Origin: VBOC01 sp964512655
GTDB taxonomy: Bacteria; Bacteroidota; Ignavibacteria; UBA10030; SZUA-254
NCBI GenBank assembly: GCA_964512655.1
Contig: CAZEJT010000010.1
Span: 1 to 64,000 of the forward strand
DNA: 64,000 nt
Reading direction: 5' to 3'
Translations under genes and position numbers: made by a program
Notes under the pieces: model-generated
Told to the model about the DNA's origin: nothing
Database searches by the model: none
What the model saw: only the letters and a program-made list of their open reading frames with translations
In this document: positions 39,205 through 47,090 of the stretch, in pieces
Numbering within the stretch: position 1 is the stretch's first letter
Layout: each line of letters begins with the position of its first letter

Positions 39205-39231
39205 GAATCGGTAATCGCTTCCTGGGCTTTG

Positions 39232-39780
39232 TTACCCTTCGACTTCCACCTGATTGAAATCCAGCTCGACCGGGGTCTTCCGGCCGAAAATGCTCACCAT
39301 GACCTTGAGCTTCATCTTTTCTTCGTTGACGTCCTGCACATACCCGGTAAAATTATTGAACGGCCCGTCGACCACCTTCACCGGCTCCCCGACATGGAAG
39401 GGCACCTCGAACACCTCGACGTCCTTCCGCTCTTCCATCCGTCCGAGAAGCCTGCGCACCTCGTCGACGTGGAGCGGAGCGGGCTCGTTTCTGGGACCCA
39501 CGAAGCTGATGATCGAAGGGGTGTTCAGGATGAGATACTTCGTTTCCTTGTCCAGTACCGCCTCGATCAGGATGTAGCCCGGGAAAAAAGTCTTGGTCTT
39601 GCTCTTCTTTTTCCCTTCCTTCACTTCAAAAATCTTGTCCGCGGGGACGAGCACCGAGGAAATCTTCTCCTCGAGGTGGGCCAGCTTCACCTCGTTCTCG
39701 AGGTGAGCCTTCACCTTGTTTTCGTGCCCCGAATAGGTTCTGACCGCGTACCAGCGCTTCTGCTGGGGTTGGTCGCTCAC
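39232..39780 (-). CDS. nusG: Transcription termination/antitermination factor NusG
   Basis: NusG of 182 residues couples RNA polymerase to ribosomes and Rho. The NGN domain shows RWYAVRTYSGHENKVKAHLE near residue 9 and the KTFFPGYILIEAV block. The C-terminal KOW domain is GEPVKVVDGPFNNFTGYVQ near residue 127. GTG start at 39780, 10 bases after secE. Confidence 0.97.
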   Translation of the reverse strand: MSDQPQQKRWYAVRTYSGHENKVKAHLENEVKLAHLEEKISSVLVPADKIFEVKEGKKKSKTKTFFPGYILIEAVLDKETKYLILNTPSIISFVGPRNEPAPLHVDEVRRLLGRMEERKDVEVFEVPFHVGEPVKVVDGPFNNFTGYVQDVNEEKMKLKVMVSIFGRKTPVELDFNQVEVEG

Positions 39781-39790
39781 AGCCCGGGCC

Positions 39791-39973
39791 TCACAAGATC
39801 ACCTTCAGCACGTTGCTGACCACCCAGTCGACCCCGAACACGAACGCCGCGATCACGCCGCAGACGACCAGAACGATCACGGTCGACTCGCGGAGCTCTT
39901 CGGGCCTGGGCCATGTCACCTTCTTCATCTCCTTGGCGACATCGGTAAAAAACGCTATAATCTTTTCCTTCAT
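39791..39973 (-). CDS. secE: Preprotein translocase subunit SecE
   Basis: SecE of 60 residues clamps SecY in the inner membrane. It has the short cytoplasmic helix KEMKKVTWPRPEELRESTV and one C-terminal hydrophobic segment. I start at ATG 39973 (MKEKIIAFFTDVA); the longer frame runs into the tRNA-Trp gene. It lies 36 bases after tRNA-Trp. Confidence 0.95.
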   Translation of the reverse strand: MKEKIIAFFTDVAKEMKKVTWPRPEELRESTVIVLVVCGVIAAFVFGVDWVVSNVLKVIL

Positions 39974-40009
39974 CTCCGGTCTTTCTGCTGCGGGCGTCCC
40001 GAAACCATG

Positions 40010-40083
40010 CACGTCAGGAGGGACTCGAACCCCCAACCTGCGGTTTTGGAGACCGCTGCTCTAGCCAATTGAGCTACTGACGT
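40010..40083 (-). tRNA. tRNA-Trp (anticodon CCA)
   Basis: The cloverleaf on the minus strand has acceptor ACGTCAG/CTGACGT, anticodon stem GCGGT/ACCGC with loop CTCCAAA (CCA), and T-arm with GTTCGAG; discriminator G. The 3' CCA is not encoded. Its place between rpmG and secE is the common bacterial one. Confidence 0.96.
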
Positions 40084-40091
40084 AGGGTGGG

Positions 40092-40241
40092 TTACTTGGT
40101 TTCCTTGTGCTGTGTGTGCTTGTTGCACCACGGGCAGTACTTCTTGTACTCCACGCGCCCAGTCTGCTTTTTCTTGTTCTTGGTGGTCGTGTAGTTCCGG
40201 CGCTTGCAGTCGGAACATTCCAGTGTTATGATATCGCGCAT
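40092..40241 (-). CDS. rpmG: 50S ribosomal protein L33
   Basis: bL33 of 49 residues was found by translating between two tRNAs: it starts MRDIITLECSDCKRRNYTTT and ends HKETK before TAA. Cys9/Cys12 and Cys36/Cys39 make it the zinc-binding C+ form. It lies between tRNA-Thr(GGT) and tRNA-Trp; tufB, often found here, is missing. Confidence 0.95.
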   Translation of the reverse strand: MRDIITLECSDCKRRNYTTTKNKKKQTGRVEYKKYCPWCNKHTQHKETK

Positions 40242-40282
40242 CGTTTGGGTTCCTTCATTCGACGGTCATGAACGAGATGGTG

Positions 40283-40355
40283 AGCTTGCGATCGGGATTG
40301 AACCGATGACCTCATCCTTACCAAGGATGTGCTCTACCAACTGAGCTACGCAAGC
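40283..40355 (-). tRNA. tRNA-Thr (anticodon GGT)
   Basis: A 73-base cloverleaf on the minus strand: acceptor GCTTGCG/CGCAAGC, anticodon stem CATCC/GGATG with loop TTGGTAA, T-arm with GTTCAAT. Discriminator T; CCA not encoded. Third of four clustered tRNAs before rpmG in reverse order of position. Confidence 0.95.
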
Positions 40356-40407
40356 ATGATGCAATCGCCTGCTCACAATCGAGTGCGTCAACCTACGCCG
40401 CACGCCG

Positions 40408-40480
40408 AGCGGGAGACGGGACTCGAACCCGCGACCAACAGCTTGGAAGGCTGTGACTCTACCAACTGAGTTACTCCCGC
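40408..40480 (-). tRNA. tRNA-Gly (anticodon TCC)
   Basis: A 73-base cloverleaf on the minus strand: acceptor GCGGGAG/CTCCCGC, anticodon stem ACAGC/GCTGT with loop CTTCCAA, T-arm CGGG-TTCGAGT-CCCG. Discriminator T; CCA not encoded. Confidence 0.95.
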
Positions 40481-40526
40481 GGTACATCAGGCCGCGCATC
40501 CGGGCACATCCGATCGTCTCAACTCG

Positions 40527-40609
40527 TGGGCAGGGAAGGATTTGAACCTCCGAAGGCCGTAGCCGACAGATTTACAGTCTGTTGCGTTTGACCACTTCGC
40601 TACCTGCCC
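40527..40609 (-). tRNA. tRNA-Tyr (anticodon GTA)
   Basis: An 83-base class II tRNA on the minus strand: acceptor GGGCAGG/CCTGCCC, anticodon stem ACAGA/TCTGT with loop CTGTAAA, a long variable arm, T-arm GGAGG-TTCAAAT-CCTTC. Discriminator A; CCA not encoded. Confidence 0.95.
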
Positions 40610-40674
40610 GTTCTGCGCCGGGCATCCTTGCCTGCCGACTCACCCCCGCCGGATCTATCAGGGCAACGCTTCTG

Positions 40675-40747
40675 AGCTGGCGGTCGGATTTGAACCAACG
40701 ACCTGCTGATTACAAGTCAGCTGCTCTACCAACTGAGCTACGCCAGC
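40675..40747 (-). tRNA. tRNA-Thr (anticodon TGT)
   Basis: A 73-base cloverleaf on the minus strand: acceptor GCTGGCG/CGCCAGC, anticodon stem GCTGA/TCAGC with loop CTTGTAA, T-arm with GTTCAAA. Discriminator T; CCA not encoded. It is the first gene of the superoperon, about 165 bases below the promoter. Confidence 0.95.
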
Positions 40748-40919
40748 ATCAAGGATGCGCGTCAACGCGGCGTATCAACCCATCCCCAGATGGCGCACTC
40801 CGTACACCGCCTCCTCAAAAAATAAAATAAGAACTCCCCCTTCCAACCAAGCTCTGGGGTCTTTAGAAGCCGGTGGTCCTGAGGACTCGCGTGGAAGGCA
40901 TTTTCACGTTCAGCATAGT

Positions 40920-40947
40920 AATATAACATTTTTTGCCAGAAAGTCAA
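40920..40947 (-). promoter_or_regulatory. Promoter of the tRNA-secE-rpl-rpo superoperon
   Basis: On the minus strand TTGACT (40947-40942) and TATATT (40925-40920) are 16 bases apart. It lies in the only AT-rich stretch between the DUF2723 gene and the first tRNA. The leader (40748-40919) has no recognised gene. Confidence 0.65.
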
Positions 40948-40988
40948 ACAATTTATGTGCCATTCCTCCCTGAAACCGCCTGAAATCG

Positions 40989-42828
40989 CTACAATCGGCC
41001 CTTCCCGCGGAGGTTCTCTCTGAAATAACGCGCATCGCTCCATTCCGGTCTGATGCGCAGCGCGGAATCGGCCCAGACGAGGGCCTCGGGGTTCTTTCCG
41101 TGCCTGCTGAAGTAGATGGCGATGTTGAGATAGGCTTGAGCGTAGAAGGAGATCACGTTCCTGTCAAACGTGTTCGGCTCCCTGGGCGTGTGGAAGGTGA
41201 ATGAGGGGGGCGGTGTCCCGTGGAAGAGGGTATCGGCAAAGAGGCGAAATGCGAGCCCGGATGGTACCCGCTCGAAGCCGGAGGTGTACTGGGACTCGAG
41301 CTCGGATGTGGCATACACCGGATGGGCGGAAAGATTGTTCCGCACGAAACTGTGAATCAATTCGCTGTACCGAAACTCGATGATTCTGCTGTCGTACGGG
41401 AGATCGTGCTCGAATTTCTTCAGCTCCACGAGGTAGGCATCGACCTCCTTTCTTGAGCGCTCGATGAGCCAGGGGAACCTGAATTCGAGCTGGCTCAGAT
41501 ACCACGAACGCCTCAGAAGCTCTTTGTCGATGACAACGATGTCGGGCCTGACGTGTTCCACGACCTGAAAGTAGTACGCCGCGGAGACGAAGTAGTCCCA
41601 TTCGTACGTAATGATGATCGCGTTCGGACTGAGGGAGGCGAACATGTCCTTCGTGTAGTTTTCCACGAGGGTCGTGCCGCTCTCATCCACGCGGCTGAAA
41701 TTTCCGGCCAGCGGAAAGAGCGCGCACGCAAGGGCCGCCGCGGCCGCTTTCTTCGCGGACTCCGTGTTCTTGAGCGCCCCGATGAGCGTCGCGGCGCCCG
41801 CGGCCGCCCAGAGCGCGATCGTCACGTAGGCGAGGAGGAAATAGGAATCGATGTCATGAATGTCATAATTAATTGAATAGAGGAGACAGCCCAGGAACAG
41901 AAGGAGGGTAAAAATCGCGGCTTTCCGGCGCTCCCTGAAGAACTTCCAGATCCCGACGAGTGCCAGGATCACCGGAGCGTACTGGAACTCCGGAAGGACG
42001 CTGTCGAAGAAATACCGGAGCTGGCGCCCCGCGGTGTCGACCGAGGCGAAGATCCACACCCGGTATTGCTTTCCGGAAAAGTGCCAGAAGAACCGTTCCA
42101 GATCGACCGGATTACCCCAGTTCATGAGCGGGCGCTCCGCGGCACGTAAGGGCAGATAGAGATAGAGCGAAAAGCCGGCAAGAAACGGAATGGCCATCCG
42201 GAGAATCCGCTTCCACGACCCCTTTCCGGCCCCGCAGACGGCGAAATAGAGGTAGAGGCATCCGGGCGCAAGGAGCACGGTCGTCATATGATTCGTGAAC
42301 GACAGGCCTAGCATGAAGGCGAAGGCATACCAGATCGTATCCGTCCCGGCCGTGGCGGGGCTGTCCGGCTCCGCCTCCCGTAATGCAATGGCCCGGGTAA
42401 AGAGGAGAAGAACCACGGCCATCAGGAGGAGGTGCATCGAGTAGACCTCGACGGCCACCGCTTGTGACCAGTACGTCTCGGAAAAGGCGAGGAAAAGGGT
42501 TCCTGCCGCGGCGGGCACGAAGACATGGAGAACCGTGCGCAGGCCCACTCTCTCACCCGGCCGGCCCATGGGAATTCTCGAGCTCTTGGGGGCGAGAGAA
42601 TTGAGGACATGGACGAACAAACGAAAGAAGACGAACAGCCCGCCGGAACAGAGGAGGGCGGCCATCAGATTCAGACGAGTCACCACGCTCAGGGGAATCG
42701 GGAGGTGCGAGAAGACCCAGCCGGCAATCGTGAAGAGCGGATACCCCGTGGGATGCGCGATGCCGAGCGTGTATGCCACGGTGGAAAGCTCTCCCGCATC
42801 GATGTAATCGGTCGTCGGGCATAAGGTC
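40989..42828 (-). CDS. DUF2723-family membrane protein (5' end lost in gap)
   Basis: This polytopic inner-membrane protein matches DUF2723 (PF11028), a group with glycosyltransferase-like (GT-C/PMT-like) topology common in Bacteroidota and relatives. It shows AYTLGIAHPTGYPLF and about ten hydrophobic segments over its first ~350 residues. A soluble C-terminal part follows, ending in a TPR-like helix pair (AYLNIAIYFSRHG, then ADSALRIRPEW). The GTG at 42779 is not the real start: the frame stays open to the N run, and the 16 preceding codons encode DYIDAGELSTV, the family's conserved N-terminal acidic loop. The gene is therefore truncated by the assembly gap, probably by only a few dozen codons. 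Confidence 0.85.
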
Positions 42829-42928
42829 NNNNNNNNNNNNNNNNNNNNNNNNNNNNNNNNNNNNNNNNNNNNNNNNNNNNNNNNNNNNNNNNNNNNNNNN
42901 NNNNNNNNNNNNNNNNNNNNNNNNNNNN
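42829..42928. other. Assembly gap (100 N)
   Basis: A run of exactly 100 N, the usual placeholder for unknown scaffold distance. It truncates the DUF2723 gene on the left and hides whatever precedes the EthD gene on the right. Its real length may not be 100. Confidence 0.99.
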
Positions 42929-42931
42929 GCC

Positions 42932-43234
42932 ATGGTCAAGATTGTCGCTCTATTCAAGAAACCGTCCGATCCGGATGTATTTAATGAGCACTACTGGAAT
43001 GTTCATCTTCCTCTCGCCCGGAAAACACCCGGGCTGCGAAAGCTCGAGATCACCCGCGTAACGGCCGCGCCGATCGGCGATGCCTCGTTCTTTCTGATGG
43101 CAGAGATGTATTACGACTCCATCGAGGCCCTCAATGCGGCAAACGCGTCTCCCGAGGGACGGGCCCTGGCAAAGGATCTGATGTCGTTCGCTGCCGCAAA
43201 CGTTACGGTCTTCTTCGGGGAGGTGTCAGATTGA
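42932..43234 (+). CDS. EthD-domain protein
   Basis: The 100-residue protein fits the EthD family (PF07110), a ferredoxin-like dimeric alpha/beta barrel fold. It has a KIVALFKKPSDPDVFNEHYW start, HLPLARKTPGLRKLEI near residue 30, and FLMAEMYYDSIEALNAANAS near 55. Members include a protein needed for ether oxidation and several small aromatic- or polyketide-acting enzymes, but most have no known role. The ATG at 42932 lies 4 bases after the N run, so an upstream promoter or longer start cannot be judged. Its stop overlaps the TTG start of the next crotonase gene (TTGA), so they are probably translated together. Confidence 0.8.
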   Translation: MVKIVALFKKPSDPDVFNEHYWNVHLPLARKTPGLRKLEITRVTAAPIGDASFFLMAEMYYDSIEALNAANASPEGRALAKDLMSFAAANVTVFFGEVSD

Positions 43235-44070
43235 GCCGCTACGCCGGGAAACCCGCCGGCTCGTTCAGGTTCAGGGAGATCCGGTACGAGAAATCCCGTC
43301 TCCGTGCGACGATCACGATCAATCGTCCGCAGGTTCTCAACGCGCTCAGTTTCCGGACCCTGACAGAACTGGGGATTGCCTTCCAGGATGCGGCGTGGGA
43401 CGATCGGGTGGCGGTCGTCATCCTTACGGGGGCCGGGAGCAAGGCTTTCTGCACCGGCGCCGATATTAAGGAATGGGGAAAGGATTTTACGAAACGCCCC
43501 TCCGACTTCTACAAGTGGATGGGCGTCTTTATCGAGACATTTGAACGCCTCCGCACACTGGGAAAGCCGACGATCGCTCGAATCAACGGAATGGTCGTCG
43601 GAGGCGGGAACGAGCTCCAGATCTCCTGCGATCTCGCAATCGCGGCGGACGATACGTTCATACGGCACGTGGGGGTGTCGCGCGGCAGCGTTCCCGCGGC
43701 GGGGGCGACCCAGTGGCTGCCGATCATCATCGGGGACAGGAGAGCCCGCGAGATGCTCCTGCTCTGCGAGCCCGTGTCCGCCGCGAAGGCGCTTGAGTGG
43801 GGCCTCCTCAACCGCGTGGTCCCGAGGAAAGAGCTTGACGCGGCCGTCGATGAGACCGCCGAAAAACTCATCGAAAAACTTCCCGAATGCACGAGGTATA
43901 CCAAGCAGCAGCTCAACTTCTGGCGCGAACTCTCCTGGTCGTTGACGATCGGGCACGTCAGGGACTGGCTGACCATTCACACCGGCTCCGAGGAAGTGAA
44001 GGAAGGGATCGCCGCGTTCGCCGGGAAGCGCCCCGTCAATTACCGCAAGCTCAGACGCCGGAAGAGGTGA
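43231..44070 (+). CDS. Crotonase-fold protein lacking one catalytic Glu
   Basis: The 279-residue enoyl-CoA hydratase/isomerase-family protein has TINRPQVLNALSF near residue 29, the first oxyanion-hole block GAGSKAFCTGADIKEW near 69, and the second, VVGGGNELQISCD, near 122. Glu128 matches the first catalytic Glu of crotonase (rat Glu144). The position of the second (rat Glu164, in GQPE) is Gly148 here, within HVGVSRGS. Simple hydration of enoyl-CoA is thus unlikely; isomerase, hydrolase, decarboxylase or ring-opening activity is possible. The start is TTG 43231 with GGGGAGG upstream, overlapping the EthD stop. The block ATQWLPIIIGDRRAREML loosely recalls ring-hydrolase relatives, but I could not verify this. 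Confidence 0.85.
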   Translation: MSRYAGKPAGSFRFREIRYEKSRLRATITINRPQVLNALSFRTLTELGIAFQDAAWDDRVAVVILTGAGSKAFCTGADIKEWGKDFTKRPSDFYKWMGVFIETFERLRTLGKPTIARINGMVVGGGNELQISCDLAIAADDTFIRHVGVSRGSVPAAGATQWLPIIIGDRRAREMLLLCEPVSAAKALEWGLLNRVVPRKELDAAVDETAEKLIEKLPECTRYTKQQLNFWRELSWSLTIGHVRDWLTIHTGSEEVKEGIAAFAGKRPVNYRKLRRRKR

Positions 44071-44074
44071 CCGG

Positions 44075-46009
44075 GTGATTCCCGGAGTTCCCATTCGGCG
44101 GCTGCGCGCTGCTTCGAGGCACGCCCTCGGAATCCTGCCGGTCTTTGCCGGGATTCTCCTCCTCGGGGTAGCAGGAGAGCGGGCGTCGCGGAGCATCCTC
44201 CTTTCGCTTCCCGGTACGCAGGTAGGGACCGTCGACTCCGCCAATTCCGCCCAGATCTGCAGGCAGTGCCATAATTCCCTCACCGACGCAAGACCCATCT
44301 CGATCTACCGCAAATGGAGCGGCAGCATGATGTCGCAGGCTGCGCGCGACCCCGAATTCCATGCCGCGCTCGCCGCAACCAATAAGTACCGCACGGGCGA
44401 CGGGGAGTTCTGCATCCGTTGCCACTCGCCCATGGGTTGGCTCGCCGGACACTCGGAGGATTTCACGGGACAGGCGCTCGAGGGGACCGACTTCGACGGA
44501 GTCCAGTGCGACTACTGCCACCGTTCTGTCGATCCGCTCAACCCCGACTCCAGCGTCCCTTTTTTTGCCTCGCCTGTCCCCGGATACGGCAACGGGATGC
44601 ACGCCGTCCAGAGATTCACGGTTCCCAAACGAGGCCCCTACGACAGCGTCTTCGCGCCCCACCTCACGAGGGTCGACCCCTTCCAGAGATCAAGCGAGCT
44701 CTGCGGGGTGTGCCACGACGTGAGCAATCCGAATTACGCGCAGGACCGCTTCACCCAGCCTCCACACGCGTATGCGCCCCTCGAACGAACGTACAGCGAA
44801 TGGCTGATGAGCTCCTTCGCCGCGCAGGGGGATTCGGGCACATGCCAGTCGTGCCACATGCAAGACACCTCCGGGTACGCCTGCGTCTACCCCGCCGTCC
44901 CCTACCGCACAAATATCGCCCAGCACGACCTCACCGGGGGCAATGCATTCATCCCCCTCATCCTCCCCGATTTTTATGACGGACTCGATACCCTGGCTCT
45001 CCTCGAGGGGAGCGACAGGGCAAAGGCCACGCTCAGGCGCGCGGCAGACCTCGAAGTGAGCGCCTACCGGAGGGGAGACAGCGCCCTCGCATTCGTGAAC
45101 ATTGCCAACCTGACCGGTCACAAGCTTCCTACCGGATATCCGGACGGACGGCGGATGTGGATCGATCTGATCGCCCGCTCGGCGTCAGGAGATACCCTCT
45201 TCGAGTCGGGGGCGTACGATCCCGATTCCGGGATTCTGCGTCGCGATCCCCAGCTCAAGGTCTACGAGGCGATTCACGGCCTGACGAAGGCCGCGGCTTC
45301 GTCCTTCGGCCTGGCTCCGGGTCCTTCGTTCCACTTCTTCCTTAACGATACGGTCCTTTCGGACAACAGGATACCCCCGAAAGGTTTCACCAATCTCGCG
45401 TTTTTGCTCCGCAACGCCCAGCCGGTGGGGGCCGCCTACGCTGACAGCCAGTACTGGGACCGGGTCCGTTATGTTCTGCCCGGCTCCGCGGCCACCGTTA
45501 CCGCCGTTCTCTATTATCAGACCATCAGCAAGGAGTATGCTGACTTCCTCCGCGATGAGAATTCCGGAAACGCATACGACTGGAACAACTGGGGAGGAAA
45601 GCTCCACGCCTCATGGGAGACGCACGGGAAATCGGCTCCTGTGGCAATGAACACCTTTTCAGCACCGGTGCAGGATACCACTGCGGGAGTAAAGGACGCC
45701 CTCTTACGGCCTTCCGGCTTCGCCCTTTCGCAGAACTACCCGAACCCCTTCAACCCGGTGACGAGGATCGGCTATACGGTCGGCTCCTCCTACGGGAGAG
45801 CCCTGATACGGATCACTATCTATGACCTCACCGGGCGGGAGACAGCCCGAATCGATGAGGGGTTGAAGATGCCGGGATCGTACGAGGTCGAATGGAACGC
45901 CGGCTCGCTCCCAAGCGGGATGTATCTCTGCAGGCTGGTCGCCCGCAGCGCCGCCGGCGGAGGGAGGGTCCTCTTCAGCGGTCAGAATAAAATGATGCTT
46001 ATCAAATAG
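44075..46009 (+). CDS. Five-haem c-type cytochrome with type IX sorting domain
   Basis: The 644-residue protein has an N-terminal hydrophobic signal (~18-33) after an Arg-rich n-region. Five CxxCH haem-binding motifs start at about residues 62 (CRQCH), 113 (CIRCH), 145 (CDYCH), 210 (CGVCH) and 257 (CQSCH), in the style of cytochrome c554-like multihaem proteins. A beta-rich middle part contains NLTGHKLPTGYPDGRRMW near 346. The last ~95 residues, from NYPNPFNPVTRIGY near 556, form a type IX-style C-terminal sorting domain, so the protein is probably secreted and attached to the outer surface. GTG start at 44075 with AAGAGG upstream, 4 bases after the crotonase stop. An extracellular electron-transfer role is an inference. 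Confidence 0.85.
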   Translation: MIPGVPIRRLRAASRHALGILPVFAGILLLGVAGERASRSILLSLPGTQVGTVDSANSAQICRQCHNSLTDARPISIYRKWSGSMMSQAARDPEFHAALAATNKYRTGDGEFCIRCHSPMGWLAGHSEDFTGQALEGTDFDGVQCDYCHRSVDPLNPDSSVPFFASPVPGYGNGMHAVQRFTVPKRGPYDSVFAPHLTRVDPFQRSSELCGVCHDVSNPNYAQDRFTQPPHAYAPLERTYSEWLMSSFAAQGDSGTCQSCHMQDTSGYACVYPAVPYRTNIAQHDLTGGNAFIPLILPDFYDGLDTLALLEGSDRAKATLRRAADLEVSAYRRGDSALAFVNIANLTGHKLPTGYPDGRRMWIDLIARSASGDTLFESGAYDPDSGILRRDPQLKVYEAIHGLTKAAASSFGLAPGPSFHFFLNDTVLSDNRIPPKGFTNLAFLLRNAQPVGAAYADSQYWDRVRYVLPGSAATVTAVLYYQTISKEYADFLRDENSGNAYDWNNWGGKLHASWETHGKSAPVAMNTFSAPVQDTTAGVKDALLRPSGFALSQNYPNPFNPVTRIGYTVGSSYGRALIRITIYDLTGRETARIDEGLKMPGSYEVEWNAGSLPSGMYLCRLVARSAAGGGRVLFSGQNKMMLIK

Positions 46010-46021
46010 GGAGATTAGCTC

Positions 46022-46795
46022 ATGACTCCGTCCACATTGATTGTCACACAAAAGAACGGCTGCGCGCTCATTCAATTCAACCGGCCGGAGGTGCTCAACG
46101 CCATCAATATCAGGCTGATGGAGGAGCTGGTTGAGACGCTCGAGGGATTCGACAGGGATCCGGAGGTGCGCGCGATCGTCATCACGGGAAACGAGAAGGC
46201 GTTCGCGGCCGGAGCCGACATCAAGGAAATGGCCGGAGCGTCCGCGGTCGACATGCTGGTCCGGGATCAGTTCGCGCGGTGGGATAGGATCCGGAAGATC
46301 AAGAAGCCCCTGATCGCCGCGGTCAGCGGCTTCGCGCTCGGCGGAGGGTGCGAGCTTTCAATGGCCTGCGACATCGTCGTTGCGTCTGAAAGCGCCGTGT
46401 TCGGCCAGCCGGAGATCAACATCGGCGTGATGCCGGGGGCCGGAGGGACTCAGCGCCTTACGCGCGCCGTCGGGAAGCAGGTCGCGATGGAAATGGTTCT
46501 CACCGGAAAATCCATAGGAGCCGAAGCGGCCCTCAGAGCGGGACTTGTGAACCGGGTCGTGCCTGTTGAATGTTACCTTGCAGAAGCCATGGCTCTTGCA
46601 GAGGAGATCGCCTCAAAGCCCCCCGTGGCAGTCAGGCTCGCAAAGGAGGCCGTCCTGAAATCGTTCGACACAACGATCGAAGGGGGCCTCGAGTTCGAGA
46701 GAAAGAACTTCTACCTCCTCTTCGCCTCCGAGGATCAGAAGGAAGGAATGAAGGCGTTCGTGGAGAAGCGCAAGGCGGAGTGGAAGGGCGCCTGA
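46022..46795 (+). CDS. Enoyl-CoA hydratase (crotonase)
   Basis: The 257-residue protein is a canonical crotonase: FNRPEVLNAINI near residue 19, NEKAFAAGADIKEMA near 57, and both catalytic acids, Glu111 in GGGCEL and Glu131 in GQPEINIG, followed by PGAGGTQRL. It likely hydrates short- or medium-chain trans-2-enoyl-CoA in beta-oxidation or a related acyl-CoA route. ATG start at 46022, with GGAG 8 bases upstream and 12 bases after the cytochrome stop. It is the last gene of the plus-strand set; the next gene is convergent after 10 bases, with no obvious terminator. Confidence 0.92.
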   Translation: MTPSTLIVTQKNGCALIQFNRPEVLNAINIRLMEELVETLEGFDRDPEVRAIVITGNEKAFAAGADIKEMAGASAVDMLVRDQFARWDRIRKIKKPLIAAVSGFALGGGCELSMACDIVVASESAVFGQPEINIGVMPGAGGTQRLTRAVGKQVAMEMVLTGKSIGAEAALRAGLVNRVVPVECYLAEAMALAEEIASKPPVAVRLAKEAVLKSFDTTIEGGLEFERKNFYLLFASEDQKEGMKAFVEKRKAEWKGA

Positions 46796-46805
46796 ACGCC
46801 CTCCC

Positions 46806-47090
46806 TCACACCGTAGCCGCGCGCCGGACGGTCTGGGCGCAGTAAAAGCCGAGCTCAAGGCCGCTCAAGAGGAGCAGGGAAAGCGTGTCCCGGTCGAGCC
46901 AGGGACCGAATCCCTTATCCCCGATCAGCAGCGAGACGATGAAGGTCGACATCGTCCAGCCCACCGAAAAAATCAGCAGCAGGAACCCCACCGCCAGGAG
47001 CCCCTCCTTCCACGACGCGTCCTGCCACCGTTTCGTGAAGAACGTGACCGCCGCGATCGTATGCATGTAAAAAATAAGGAGGGTGATCAT
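46806..47090 (-). CDS. Small membrane protein, unknown
   Basis: The 94-residue protein has three probable membrane-spanning segments (about residues 1-18, 29-55 and 66-85) with short charged loops (KRWQDASWKEG, GDKGFGPWLDRD). I do not recognise a family. Its ATG overlaps the stop of the upstream glycosylphosphotransferase gene (ATGA), so the two are probably made together. A helper role in envelope polysaccharide synthesis is possible but only by context. Confidence 0.75.
   Translation of the reverse strand: MITLLIFYMHTIAAVTFFTKRWQDASWKEGLLAVGFLLLIFSVGWTMSTFIVSLLIGDKGFGPWLDRDTLSLLLLSGLELGFYCAQTVRRAATV

Noticed and set aside
40948..40962. Sigma-54-like TGGCAC-N5-TTGT on the minus strand above the superoperon promoter
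   Set aside because: The -12 element is TTGT instead of TTGC, it overlaps the -35 box of a better sigma-70-type site, and sigma-54 control of this housekeeping operon is not expected.
42553..42957. Open frames crossing the N run
   Set aside because: They only exist because N codons are read as unknown residues.
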